DNA from: Mobiluncus sp034180645
GTDB lineage: Bacteria; Actinomycetota; Actinomycetes; Actinomycetales; Actinomycetaceae
Direction: 5' to 3'
Assembly: GCF_034180645.1 (NCBI RefSeq)
Contig: NZ_JAXFNY010000021.1
Coordinates: 130,788 to 194,787, forward strand
Length of the DNA stretch: 64,000 nt
The notes beneath the pieces are model-generated. The model worked only from the letters and a program-made list of their open reading frames with translations. It ran no database searches and had not been told where the DNA came from. Positions 31,872-41,600 of this stretch are shown in pieces. Position 1 is the stretch's first letter. Every line of letters begins with the position of its first letter. Both the position numbers and the translations under genes were made by a program.

Positions 31872-32777
31872 TTACTTGGGTTGCAGAGCCTCAGAAACCA
31901 GGTATTGCAGCAGCACCATCGGGGTGTGCGCCCGCGGGTCGACCTCCCCGCGAGAGTTCAAACAACCTGCTGAAAACAGAAAGTTATTAAACACCTCCAC
32001 AGCTTCACCTACCGCCTCTGGGGTCGCGTCTTGTCCCATCTCGCGCATCAGGTCGACCGCCACCGTCCGCGGGTCGTCTGGTGCGGCCCAGTCGCAGCAG
32101 GCGAAAGTTTGTGCCAGTGCCCCGATGATGAGACGCAGGAAAAACTCATCTTCATCGCTATCACTCAAGGCGAAGGCCACCATCGGCAAGATGGGTTGCG
32201 GCGAACGCAGCTGGCGGATACCCATCAGCGAGAGCATGACTTGGGAACCAGCTAAGTTAATGAGCTTCGATTTCACCGCCATGAGGAAATAGGCTTGCAA
32301 GGAATTGGACAGGGAGATCACAAAGTCATCGGGAAGGTGATTCACTTCCATTGTGGAATCCGGATGGACGGCTTTAATCTGTACCAGATTGTCGTCGCCG
32401 TACTGGACAGAGCACGAGGAAACCGCGGAAGGAATATACTGCCCAGCTGCCAAATCGCTACCATCAGAGCAGTCCGCAAGGGGGGTGTGGCTCGGCAGCA
32501 CAAAGTCCAATAAGTCCGGACCGGGATGCTGCATCAATTCCATGAAGTCCTGCATGTCCAAACCCGCGCAACCATCCCGCAGCTGGGACAAAATCCAAGC
32601 TAGCGGTCGGTTTAATGCCCGTTCTGCGACCTCCACCATCGCGGGAGTAATCGGCTGGTTAGACAGCTCAAGCAGATATAAACCCAGCTTGGATCCGGGT
32701 TGCAGATGTAGCAACTGGTCTCCCAGCTGCGAAACCGGCAGCTGGGTTGCCAAGCGAATCAAGTCCGAGTCGTCCAC
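31872..32777 (-). CDS. Uncharacterised protein inserted in opposite orientation between nrdE and nrdF
   Basis: 301 residues, acidic, no signal peptide or membrane segment. The body is rich in Leu and looks helical (LIRLATQLPVSQLGDQLLHL, GLYLLELSNQPITPAMVEVA). Several cysteines occur without a CxxC pattern. No catalytic motif or family is recognised. It interrupts what is usually a continuous nrdHIEF operon, is divergent from nrdF and convergent with nrdE. Its position raises the possibility of a link to nucleotide metabolism, but equally it may be a chance insertion. Confidence 0.7.
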   Translation of the reverse strand: MDDSDLIRLATQLPVSQLGDQLLHLQPGSKLGLYLLELSNQPITPAMVEVAERALNRPLAWILSQLRDGCAGLDMQDFMELMQHPGPDLLDFVLPSHTPLADCSDGSDLAAGQYIPSAVSSCSVQYGDDNLVQIKAVHPDSTMEVNHLPDDFVISLSNSLQAYFLMAVKSKLINLAGSQVMLSLMGIRQLRSPQPILPMVAFALSDSDEDEFFLRLIIGALAQTFACCDWAAPDDPRTVAVDLMREMGQDATPEAVGEAVEVFNNFLFSAGCLNSRGEVDPRAHTPMVLLQYLVSEALQPK

Positions 32778-32884
32778 TGTTTCTAGCCTTCGAACACTTT
32801 TTAGTCTGTTTGCGCATCCTCATCGTTGAGTTAGTTCATTTCTGTTCCTACCCTATCCGCACCGCGGTTTTTTTGTATCCCAAA

Positions 32885-32912
32885 TTGAAACCTGGGTCTC
32901 ACGGGATAGACT
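32885..32912 (+). promoter_or_regulatory. Likely nrdF promoter
   Basis: TTGAAA (32885-32890) and TAGACT (32907-32912) are spaced 16 bases, 75 bases before the nrdF start. No clear NrdR box is visible here, unlike upstream of nrdH. Confidence 0.5.
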
Positions 32913-32986
32913 GGGAACGACAGTTTCGCGCGATATTTCCTGCTTTGCGCAAACCCAAAAATACTATTGAATTCAAGGAGAAACTC

Positions 32987-33955
32987 GTGGTCATTGGGAT
33001 TCCAAAAACCGTGCAAGCCATTAACTGGAATGACATCGAAGATGACAAAGATTTGGAGGTGTGGGATCGTCTGACCGGAAATTTCTGGCTTCCGGAAAAG
33101 ATTCCGCTCTCTAACGATATTCCCTCGTGGAAAACCTTGAACGAAGACGAAAAAAACATGACGAACCGCGTGTTCACCGGTTTGACCCTGCTGGACACCA
33201 TCCAGGGCACGGTGGGCGCGGTTTCGTTGATTCCGGATTCCCGCACTCCCCACGAAGAAGCGGTTTACACCAACATCGCATTCATGGAATCGGTGCACGC
33301 CAAGTCTTATTCCTCGGTGTTCTCGACCCTGCTGTCCACCGAGGAAATCAACGAGTCTTTCCGCTGGTCCGAGGAGAACGAATACCTCCAAAAGAAAGCT
33401 CATATTGTGCTGGACTATTACCACGGCAATGACCCGGAAAAGCGCAAGGTCGCCTCGACCATGCTGGAATCTTTCCTGTTCTACAGTGGTTTTTACGCTC
33501 CGATGTACTGGTCGGCTCACGCGAAACTGACTAACACCGCTGACCTTATCCGCCTCATCATCCGCGATGAGGCAGTTCACGGCTACTACATCGGCTACAA
33601 GTATCAACTGGCTATCCGCGAGTCCTCCGAGTCCCGGCGCCAAGAGATGAAGGATTACACGTTCTCCTTGCTGATGGACTTGTACGACAACGAAGAGCTG
33701 TACACCGAGACCCTCTACGATCCGCTGGGCTTGACCGAAGACGTCAAGAAGTTCCTCAAGTACAACGCGAATAAGGCTTTGATGAACCTGGGTTACGAAG
33801 CCCTTTTCACAGCTGACCAGGTTGACGTCAATCCCGCGATTTTGGCAGCTTTGTCGCCCGCAGCTGATGAAAACCACGACTTCTTCTCGGGTTCGGGTTC
33901 CTCCTACGCCATTGGCACTGCCGAGGAAACCGAGGACGCCGACTGGGAGTTCTAG
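32987..33955 (+). CDS. nrdF: Class Ib ribonucleotide reductase, beta subunit
   Basis: 322 residues; carries the dimetal-tyrosyl radical cofactor. The family start KTVQAINWNDIEDDKDLEVW, first metal ligands in FMESVHAKSYSSVF and the second ExxH in RDEAVHGYYIGYKYQ are present. The C-terminal acidic tail (EETEDADWEF) is the segment that docks on NrdE. The frame is open far upstream; GTG 32987 has AAGGAG 7 bases away and matches the family N terminus. It is separated from nrdHIE by an opposing gene and appears to have its own promoter. Confidence 0.95.
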   Translation: MVIGIPKTVQAINWNDIEDDKDLEVWDRLTGNFWLPEKIPLSNDIPSWKTLNEDEKNMTNRVFTGLTLLDTIQGTVGAVSLIPDSRTPHEEAVYTNIAFMESVHAKSYSSVFSTLLSTEEINESFRWSEENEYLQKKAHIVLDYYHGNDPEKRKVASTMLESFLFYSGFYAPMYWSAHAKLTNTADLIRLIIRDEAVHGYYIGYKYQLAIRESSESRRQEMKDYTFSLLMDLYDNEELYTETLYDPLGLTEDVKKFLKYNANKALMNLGYEALFTADQVDVNPAILAALSPAADENHDFFSGSGSSYAIGTAEETEDADWEF

Positions 33956-33990
33956 GCTTGTTCAAGATTGAATCCAACCGTTAGTCCACG

Positions 33991-34011
33991 ATACTTCCCG
34001 GTTGGGAGTAT
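33991..34011 (+). terminator. Weak terminator after nrdF
   Basis: ATACT(T)CCC and GGGAGTAT form an 8-bp stem with one bulge and loop GGTT, followed by TCTTG, 35 bases after the nrdF stop. Confidence 0.5.
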
Positions 34012-34144
34012 TCTTGTTAGCTGTAGGCCGTTTCCGTACTGTCGCGGGTACGGTGTGCATTTACTTTGTGAATGTTCTTCTGCGTCTAACGTTCAAATTT
34101 GCTAGAATGCAGTGGTTAATATCAACGTAATCGAGGTGTAATAC

Positions 34145-34894
34145 TTGTCTCGCCACATTATCTTGTCCCAAGAGGCCGTGGAAGCCGGTCTGTGGTATGT
34201 GCTTTCTCTGCGGTATCAGGACGAAATCGACCGCGAGTTGAAGCAGTTTCCAGCCGACATGATTGATTACTGGGCGGCCAAGCTAAAGATTAACTCTCGA
34301 ATGAAGACTGAGTTGGCTGAGGTTCTGGCCGAGGAATGTGAGGTCGTTAAGACCCAGCAGGCGGCCGACAAGGAACTCGGCGCGGAAAAGGAAAGCTACA
34401 TTTTTCCGTCCATTGATGAGGTCTGGCCGCGTATCGTGCTGGCCAAGAAGCGCGCGCATGACCATCAGGAAACTACCATCCCCGCTGCAGTCTATGAGCG
34501 GCTGCGTACCCAAGACATCACCAGTCGAGGGGTGCGCTCTTCGCAGGGCATGGTGCGCTGGCCACCAACTTGCCAAACCATCACCAAGCGGTGCGGTGGC
34601 TCGTGGAACGAAGCACTGCGCAACATGGGACTGATGACCTCCAAACGAGGTCGTTCCCGAGGCTCATTAAAGTTCACCGATGAGATTTACCTGCGCGCCG
34701 GTGCCGAGTTTTTAATGCACTGCAACGAAATCGGTAAGGGTGACACCGTGGCTTACTACTGTCAGTGGGTAGCGCGGGAACGTCGAGCTGGACGCATCTG
34801 GCCCTCCGCCGCGGCGCAGCGTCAGTTGCGCGGCACCTGGAATCATGTCATGGAACTGGCAGACCAAATGGTGAAATCCAAGAGCTTTTCCTGA
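34145..34894 (+). CDS. Protein with two possible homing-endonuclease-associated repeats
   Basis: 249 residues from TTG 34145, preceded by GAGGTG at good spacing and a TAGAAT -10 at 34103-34108. The middle (RWPPTCQTITKRCGGSWNEA through LRNMGL) fits the HNH-associated repeat pattern: a Pro-led helix, then GSWNxALxxxGL. A second, weaker copy (WPSAAAQRQLRGTWNHVMEL) is near the C terminus. Such modules bind DNA in homing endonucleases and related regulators, but no HNH or other nuclease motif is visible, so DNA binding without cleavage is likely. The N-terminal third is helical and charged with no recognised family. Confidence 0.7.
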   Translation: MSRHIILSQEAVEAGLWYVLSLRYQDEIDRELKQFPADMIDYWAAKLKINSRMKTELAEVLAEECEVVKTQQAADKELGAEKESYIFPSIDEVWPRIVLAKKRAHDHQETTIPAAVYERLRTQDITSRGVRSSQGMVRWPPTCQTITKRCGGSWNEALRNMGLMTSKRGRSRGSLKFTDEIYLRAGAEFLMHCNEIGKGDTVAYYCQWVARERRAGRIWPSAAAQRQLRGTWNHVMELADQMVKSKSFS

Positions 34895-34960
34895 GTTTTT
34901 TCACGTCAGGCGATATCCTGAATGTCGCGAGTCTGATTTTCGATTCCACTGGGAGGAAAA

Positions 34961-36874
34961 GTGAACACACTTCACGGCGAACGACATCTTTTTCGTCATT
35001 TTGGGGGTACTTGCCTGGCGGTTTTCTCGCTGGCAGGTTTGGCTCTCGCCGGTTTCGGTCTGAGCCCGGCTTACGGGCAAGACTCGGATTCCACCCCCGC
35101 GGTCCAATCCGAGTTCACCTCTGCGGTCGTAGGGTTTAACCCCGGAATGATTATTTCCGATGAGGTTTTTTACAACCCCAACACTATGGACGCCAACGCT
35201 ATTCAGCAGTTCTTGAACGCGAAAGGGCGAGCTTGCCAGCCAGGTGTAGACACGATTACCATCCCGGCTCCCCAAGACCAGCCAGATGCCCAGCCCACCA
35301 CGCAAGAAATCACCATTCCTTGCCTCAAAGACTATGTTTTGGACACCCCGGATCGTCCGGCTGATGCCTATTGCCGTGGCGCCTATCAAGGAGCCGAAGG
35401 CGAGAGCGCCGCGCAAATCATCTGGAAAGTCAGCCAGGCTTGCCAGATTAACCCCCAGGTATTACTGGTGACTCTGCAAAAAGAACAGAGCCTGATTACC
35501 GCTTCGGATAAGACTTTGAAACTGTCGCGATACCAGAAGGCTATGGGATACGGCTGCCCGGATACGGCCCCGTGCGACACCCAGTACTACGGATTCTTTA
35601 ATCAGGTTTATCAAGCGGCGCACCGTTTCCACTACTACCAAAAGCATCCGACACAATTCCGTCATCGTGCCGGGCGAGTCAATGACCTGCTGTATCACCC
35701 GTCTCGGAATCAGGATGGCTCCTACAAGTGCGGAACTACTCCAGTTTTCATTGAAAACCAAGCGACCGCGGGACTGTACAACTACACTCCTTACACCCCG
35801 AATGAGGCAGCCCTAGCCGCCGGAGGTGGCCTGGGAGACAAGTGCTCCAGCTACGGAAACCGCAACTTTTATCGCTTCTTTACGTCCTGGTTTGGTTCTG
35901 CCGGTTCGTCTAATGCGGTTCCCTCACTGCGAATTTCGGGCGCTAGCCGAATTGAGACCGCGGCGGGAATCTCGGCTCGGGCCTTTCCCGGTGGTTCGCA
36001 ACGGGTTTATTTAGCTCGTTCAGATATGCCCATTGATGCTTTAGCGGGCGGGATTCTGCCTGATGGTCCGGTGTTGCTGGTTCCCATTAACGGCCCCATT
36101 CCCTCTGCAGTTACTCGAGAAATCAACCGGCTGAAAGCCACCACGGTGGTGGCTCTAGGTGGGCCGGGAGCAATTCCTGATGCGGTCCTGGCAAACGCGG
36201 CGCAAGGACGTCAAACTTCGCGGATCTTCGGTCCTGATCGATACGCCACAGCTATCGCAATCTCACACCATGCGTTCCCACAGGGCGCCAAGCGGATTTA
36301 TATTGCCGATGGCGTGGGGGCTAACGGGGCCGGTTCTCCCGATGCGGTCGTTGGGGGAACTCTGAGCGATGGTCCGGTTTTGATAGTCAACCCGCGCAGT
36401 CCCGAGACGTGGAAGTACGTTGCTTCTGAAGTTTCTGACCTGCACGTTTCCGAAGTCGTTGGTTTGGGTGGGCCCGGTGTCCTCCCGCAACAAGCTCTAA
36501 CCACGATTGCGGCTCAATCGGGAGCAAACGTCTCCCGTCTGGCTGGGGCGGACCGTTACGGTACCGCGGCAGCTATCTCAGCTCATGCCTATCCCGCGAT
36601 AGCGCGGCTAGATGAGACCGGTGCGCCAACCGTGAGCGATTATGTCGCTTACATTGCTCGCGGCGACAACTTTGCGGATGCATTGGTGGCTGGAGCTTTG
36701 CGAGACGGTCCGGTGCTGCTGGTGCCTTCCCGTACCAACCAAGCCCCCGCTCCGGTGGCGAACTATCTGAGTGTCCTGCACCCCAACACGATTATTGCTC
36801 TCGGCGGTGAAGGAGCAGTCCATCCCGATACGGTTAAAGCAGTAGTAGTTAGTGCCGGATCTGGTTTGCTATAG
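34961..36874 (+). CDS. Secreted protein with lysozyme-like domain and three cell-wall-binding (CWB2) repeats
   Basis: 637 residues from GTG with GGAGG upstream. Sec signal peptide (about 1-40, hydrophobic TCLAVFSLAGLALAGFGL). Residues about 50-310 form a lysozyme-like domain with VTLQKEQSLITASDKTLK, several Cys pairs and GLYNYTPYTPN. The last 320 residues are three CWB2 repeats, each with an SRI-type start, D-RYxTA, YIARG/DALxxG, DGPVLLV and ALGGxGAIP; they hold the protein to secondary wall polymers. The domain is shared with the protein encoded at 37670. Role: probably peptidoglycan remodelling or surface adhesion; the catalytic Glu in QKEQ is an inference. Confidence 0.88.
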   Translation: MNTLHGERHLFRHFGGTCLAVFSLAGLALAGFGLSPAYGQDSDSTPAVQSEFTSAVVGFNPGMIISDEVFYNPNTMDANAIQQFLNAKGRACQPGVDTITIPAPQDQPDAQPTTQEITIPCLKDYVLDTPDRPADAYCRGAYQGAEGESAAQIIWKVSQACQINPQVLLVTLQKEQSLITASDKTLKLSRYQKAMGYGCPDTAPCDTQYYGFFNQVYQAAHRFHYYQKHPTQFRHRAGRVNDLLYHPSRNQDGSYKCGTTPVFIENQATAGLYNYTPYTPNEAALAAGGGLGDKCSSYGNRNFYRFFTSWFGSAGSSNAVPSLRISGASRIETAAGISARAFPGGSQRVYLARSDMPIDALAGGILPDGPVLLVPINGPIPSAVTREINRLKATTVVALGGPGAIPDAVLANAAQGRQTSRIFGPDRYATAIAISHHAFPQGAKRIYIADGVGANGAGSPDAVVGGTLSDGPVLIVNPRSPETWKYVASEVSDLHVSEVVGLGGPGVLPQQALTTIAAQSGANVSRLAGADRYGTAAAISAHAYPAIARLDETGAPTVSDYVAYIARGDNFADALVAGALRDGPVLLVPSRTNQAPAPVANYLSVLHPNTIIALGGEGAVHPDTVKAVVVSAGSGLL

Positions 36875-36906
36875 AAGATTAGCTTGCGTCGGTTAACCTG
36901 GTTTAC

Positions 36907-37575
36907 TTATGCAGGCAGGTTCCAAATGCGGTCTGCCCGCGCTTGAGAACTCTGGACCAGCAGCCGGTTCGGTTCGTCAACCCGCTGTACCCAAGCGAGC
37001 GCCTGTTCCGGGGTTCTGCCGTGATGCGTGTGGCGAGCAACTAGGCGAGCCTGTGTTACCTCCGGCGGCGCCTCCAGGTAAATCAGCAGGTCGATTGCCT
37101 CGCGAACCAGGGACCATGCCCCGTCTTGCAGTGCCAGGTAGTTGCCTTCCGTAAGTACCACGCCTTCTCGTTCGACCTTGTAACGTGCCGCGATAGCTTG
37201 ACCAAGCTGACGGTCGTATCCGGGAGCGTACACCACCGTTTTGGCATCGTGAGCCCGATCCAAAGCCATCAGGTAGCCCACCACGTCGAAAGTGTCCGGA
37301 CGTCCTTTATAGTCGCTGAGACCCTCGGCTTGGAGGACTTCGTTTGACTTGTGGAAACCATCCATCGGAATGATGCCGGCTAACAGTGACTGTGTACCCA
37401 AAACAGTTCCGTCCAGCAACTTCCCCAGCCTGGCTACCGCCTCAGATTTACCCACTCCGGGGGCGCCGGTAAAGCCAACCACGCGCAAGACGTGTCCGTT
37501 GTCAGCCAGTTCCTTTAGCTCCGTGGCCAAATCGCTCAGCAGTTCATCAAGGGTACCTGAGAATGTCTGGACCAT
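36907..37575 (-). CDS. P-loop nucleoside/sugar kinase family protein (uridine kinase-like)
   Basis: 222 residues. Walker A GFTGAPGVGKS near residue 35, then IIPMDGFHKSN and GRPDTFDVVGYLMALDRA, TVVYAPGYDR, and VVLTEGNYLALQDGAW, the arrangement of the PRK/uridine kinase/pantothenate kinase superfamily. Actinobacterial members of this subgroup are annotated as nucleoside/nucleotide kinases; substrate is not defined by sequence. It lies between, and opposes, two genes encoding related lysozyme-like surface proteins. Confidence 0.82.
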   Translation of the reverse strand: MVQTFSGTLDELLSDLATELKELADNGHVLRVVGFTGAPGVGKSEAVARLGKLLDGTVLGTQSLLAGIIPMDGFHKSNEVLQAEGLSDYKGRPDTFDVVGYLMALDRAHDAKTVVYAPGYDRQLGQAIAARYKVEREGVVLTEGNYLALQDGAWSLVREAIDLLIYLEAPPEVTQARLVARHTHHGRTPEQALAWVQRVDEPNRLLVQSSQARADRIWNLPA

Positions 37576-37629
37576 ATTTATCCTCGGTTCGCTTTGGTTG
37601 AAATGAGTTCGCTATCTCTCAGTCTAACA

Positions 37630-37704
37630 GCCCAAGCGTCCCTCCCGGGAGGTAGGTTACGATGGTGAGGTGTCCTCAAGAGTGCCCAAGCGTCCCTCCC
37701 GGGA
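37630..37704. repeat. Two direct copies of a 21-base sequence around the start of the next gene
   Basis: A 21-base unit beginning GCCCAAGCGTCCCTCCCGGG is at 37630-37650 and again at 37684-37704, 54 bases apart. The first lies in the untranslated region, the second in codons 5-12 of the following gene. Confidence 0.85.
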
Positions 37705-38596
37705 AGCCTACCCGTCCGCGGGCGCTTCCATACGAGCGAAGCGACGCAAGGGTGGGTTTTTTCGTACCCTCCTGGTGATTTTGGGTATAGCCATGGTCGC
37801 ACTCGGTTTGGGCGGAGCTTTGGCTGCGGCGGGGATTCATTTTTTTGCCAGTACGGAGCAACCGGCTTCTCCAACAGCAACCCGTCCCGTGGCTCCCGCC
37901 CTTGACCTGTCTGGATTCGACCCCGGAAATATCATTTCCGACGCGGTTTTCTACGATTACCAATCCATGAGCCAAGCGGATATAGAGAACTTTATTCGCG
38001 ACAAGAACGCGGGGTGCGTGAGTCTTTCCACCCCCTGTTTGGCTGACTACACCGAGGACACTATTGACGTTCCCGCTTCGCCGCGCTGTGAAGGCTACCA
38101 AGGGGCACCGGGAGAATCCGCGGGAACGATCATCTATAAAACCGCCCAATCGTGCAAGATTAATCCTCAGGTCCTGCTGGTGTTGCTGCAGAAGGAACAG
38201 GGTCTGCTCACGGCCTCTGATTACAACTTGTCCCCGAGCCGCTATGAGGTCGCAACGGGGTTTGCTTGCCCTGACGGGGGTAATTGTGACCCGCAATACT
38301 TTGGTTTTGGAACCCAGGTTTACTATGCTGCGGCTCAGTTTCAGCGCTATCGGCAAAACCCCGCGCAGTTCCCTTTCCGCACCGGGATAGCCAACAATAT
38401 CCCCTACTCCCCTCAGGACAGCTGCGGCTCAGCCCCGGTGGTTTTGGCTAACCAGGCTACCACGGCGCTTTACAACTACACGCCTTATCAGCCGGATTCT
38501 GCTTTGCTGAGCGGGACGCCCGGCGAATGCTCCAGTTACGGAAACGCGAATTTTTACGGGATTTTTAAGGCCTGGTTCGGGGATTCACGTCGATAA
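37670..38596 (+). CDS. Membrane-anchored lysozyme-like domain protein, paralogue of 34961-36874
   Basis: 308 residues. A basic cytoplasmic N terminus (RVPKRPSREA, AKRRKGG) and one membrane helix (about 30-52, TLLVILGIAMVALGLGGAL) replace the cleavable signal of its paralogue, so it stays membrane-anchored. The outer domain matches residue for residue in many blocks: FDPGNIISDAVFYDYQSM, INPQVLLVLLQKEQGLLTAS, GNCDPQYFGFGTQVYYAA and CSSYGNANFYGIFKAWFG. There are no CWB2 repeats. Likely peptidoglycan-active or wall-binding. GTG 37670 is used; GTG 37682 is an alternative. Confidence 0.82.
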   Translation: MSSRVPKRPSREAYPSAGASIRAKRRKGGFFRTLLVILGIAMVALGLGGALAAAGIHFFASTEQPASPTATRPVAPALDLSGFDPGNIISDAVFYDYQSMSQADIENFIRDKNAGCVSLSTPCLADYTEDTIDVPASPRCEGYQGAPGESAGTIIYKTAQSCKINPQVLLVLLQKEQGLLTASDYNLSPSRYEVATGFACPDGGNCDPQYFGFGTQVYYAAAQFQRYRQNPAQFPFRTGIANNIPYSPQDSCGSAPVVLANQATTALYNYTPYQPDSALLSGTPGECSSYGNANFYGIFKAWFGDSRR

Positions 38597-38598
38597 AT

Positions 38599-38625
38599 AT
38601 GCTTATCAATACAGCTAGTAAGCAT
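38599..38625. terminator. Small hairpin between convergent genes
   Basis: ATGCTTA (38599-38605) and TAAGCAT (38619-38625) form a 7-bp stem between the lysozyme-like gene and hrpA. A second weak stem (TTGGT/ACCAA) follows at about 38653-38672. Either might terminate; neither is strong. Confidence 0.4.
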
Positions 38626-38679
38626 TTCTAAGGTTTTTTATCGCGCCCTATTTGGTATGGGATAACCAAGTAGATTTCC

Positions 38680-41600
38680 TTATTTGAGCGCAGAGATTTG
38701 CTTATTTATCCGTTTGGCAGACACCTTTTCAATCGTGCCGAGTTGCTGGGCAAAGGTCTGTACCCGGTACTCCTCCAGCAGCCAACGTAACTCCTGTAAA
38801 CGGTGATGGGTCTCGGCGTTAAAGGGGCGAGCCTCCGCCGCCTTCACCGCTGTCTCAAAGGCCGTCGCAACTTCCGCGAAACATGCAGCTAACTGGGCGT
38901 CACCAGCAGAGTTACGCCGGGCCTTGTCCAATCGTAGGGCATCTGCCCGCAGGTAACGGACCAGCTGAGCCAGCCATTTGGCAGGCGTCCTCGCCAAGAA
39001 GTCGCCGCCTACCAATTGGTTTACATGGTTTACAATATCTGCTTTTGTGGCGGCGAGGGCAGAGCCGGCGGCCCCTCGCAATTGCTGCTCGAGCTCTCCT
39101 TGCGCCTGCATCGCGGCAGCAACGGCTTGCAGGATTCTATAGATCTGGTCCTCGTAGCGGTCAATAGCCCATTCTTGCAGTTCAGCCAGGTCCGTATCGT
39201 CTGTGAGGGAATGTCCCTCCGCCAGGTATTCCGCCACCAAAGCCCGGCCAGCCGCGCTTTGAGCCGCATCTATCAGGGCTGAAGTGGAGGGATAGGGGGA
39301 CGCGGCCAAAGCCGCCGCTTCCGCTCCTCGCCACCGGGTTGACACTCGTGTCTCCGTGAGGCGAAGGGCATGGCTGAGTTGCTGGGCAAAATCTCTGGGC
39401 CGCTCAACTTTAGCTTTTTCGGCTTCCTGTTGCGCCCAGACTTTGCCTTGTTCCTGGGTGGTTTTCACAATCAAGCGGTCACGCAGAGCCTGAAAGTCGT
39501 CTCCCAAACCCAGAACTTTCCCGCCACGTCCCACAATCGCGAAGTGATTTCGCTGGCCTTCCTCCAGAGCCGCATGCATGGCGGTTAAGTCCGTCTCGGT
39601 CAGGTCGACTTGGCGAACCGCGGCTACGCTCTGCGTAAAGATATCGTCAAAGTCGGGACGCTGTTGGGAAGGTTCGTTTACGTAACGCTCAAACCGGGGC
39701 AGGATCTCGTCAACGAAGTTCGCCGCGGGCACCACGTACTTCCGCACGGATTTCGGCAGGGCTTTGACGCAAGCCAGCAGGTAATCGCGCAGAGCTCCGG
39801 GAATCGGCCAATCGAAGCCCCGGGAATCGAGAGACTCTAATATTGCCTCATCGATAATGATGGTGACCCCTTCTGGAAGGTCAACCGTGTCAATCTCACG
39901 TTCCTTGATTTTCTTAGATTTTTTCCCTTTATTGTATGGTAAGTCACGATGATTCGCTGCTTCGGGGGTCGGTCCGCGCTTACCTGAAAATGTGTAGGCC
40001 AGCGGTAGCAGGTGCTCGCCCGCCGGCCAAAAATCGGGGAATTGGTCGGTATTGTCTCCGCTATCTGGCACCAATAAATCCCAGGGGTATTCCAACCAAT
40101 CCGGGTGCTCGAGACGCTGATTTTTCCACCACGCCTCAAAAGCTGCTCCTGAGCTAACGGCGGGGTCAATGCGCGTTTCCAGCCATTTTTCCAAGGCATA
40201 GGGATCGACTTCGCCCGGAATTTGGCGCCGCCGCCGCGCTTCGGCAGCCATCTCTAGCCGACGCTGATTGTCTTCCATAAAGGGATAGACCGAACGCCAT
40301 TCTCCGCGCACAATTCCGTGACGAATGAACAAATCCCGCGCCAGGCTCCGGGCCGGTATCCCTTCCACCACCGTATCCTGCAGGGAAGCCAGCGGGATGG
40401 AGCGATCCGCGCTGAGAACCATCCCGAACAAGCTGACCCGCTCGTGAACCATGGCACACCCGAAACGTGTGGACCAGTACGGATCGAAATATGTCCGCGT
40501 CAACAGGTAACGTCCCGCCTGTTCAATCCATTCAGGTTCGACCCGTGCCACTGTCCGGGCAAACAGTCGCGATGTTTCTACCAACTCAGCAGCCATAACC
40601 CAGTCGTAGTGTTTGCGGCTCAAACCCGAACCCGGCCACACCACGAATCGAGTCCCGTGCGCCCCGTGATATTCCCTTTTTGCCTCTGACCAGAACCCGA
40701 TCTGGGTGAGCATACCGCTCAAGATAGCTTGGTGCAAGCTCTCAACGTCAACCTGGTCAAGGTCTACTACCTTGGTTTCCCTAGTTTTTATCCCAACATC
40801 ACGACACATTCCGCGCAGTTCTGCCACCAGGTCGATCCACTCCCGTACCCGGAGGAAATGCAAGAACTCGCGGCTGCACAACCTGCGAAATGCGCTGGAG
40901 GACAGAGTTTCAATCCGGTCTTGCAGGTAACTCCACAGCTTCAGATAACTTAAGAAATCCGAACGCTCGTCTTCAAAACGGGCGTGGGCGAGGTCGGCCT
41001 CTGCCCGGCGTTCGCTAGGTCGTTCCCGCACGTCTTGCATCGCCAAGGCGGCCACGACCACGACCGCGGGGTCGATGACTCCGAGGCGGTCCGCTTCGAC
41101 AAGGATACGGGCCAAGCGCGGGTCGAGAGGAAACCGAGAAAGTTTGCGTCCCAGGCGGGTCAGTCTCGCGGGCTTCTTGCGGGTATCTAACGCTCCCAGC
41201 TGGCTAAGTTCCGTCACCCCATCCGTAACGGAGCGGGGCGAGGGCGGATCCAGGAAAGGAAAATCCGCGACTTCGCCCAGACCCAGGGCTGCCATCTGCA
41301 AAATCACGGCAGACAGCGAAGTGCGTTGAATTTCAGGCTCGGTATAGGCGGGACGAGACAAAAAATCCGCCTCGGAATACAGGCGAATGCACACTCCCGG
41401 AGCCACCCGGCCACAGCGCCCTTTTCGCTGGTTGGCGGAGGCTTGCGAGATGGGTTCGATAGGCAGGCGCTGCACGCGAGTCTTGTTTGAATAGCGGGAA
41501 ATTCGTGCCACTCCGGGGTCAATCACGTAAACGATACCCGGAACGGTCAAGGACGTTTCGGCGACATTCGTAGCGAGGACTACCCGCCGGTATAGATGCG

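Noticed and set aside
34765..35139. 124-codon plus-strand frame overlapping two genes
   Set aside because: Lies out of frame over the end of the homing-repeat gene and the start of the surface-protein gene; Arg/Ser-rich shadow product.
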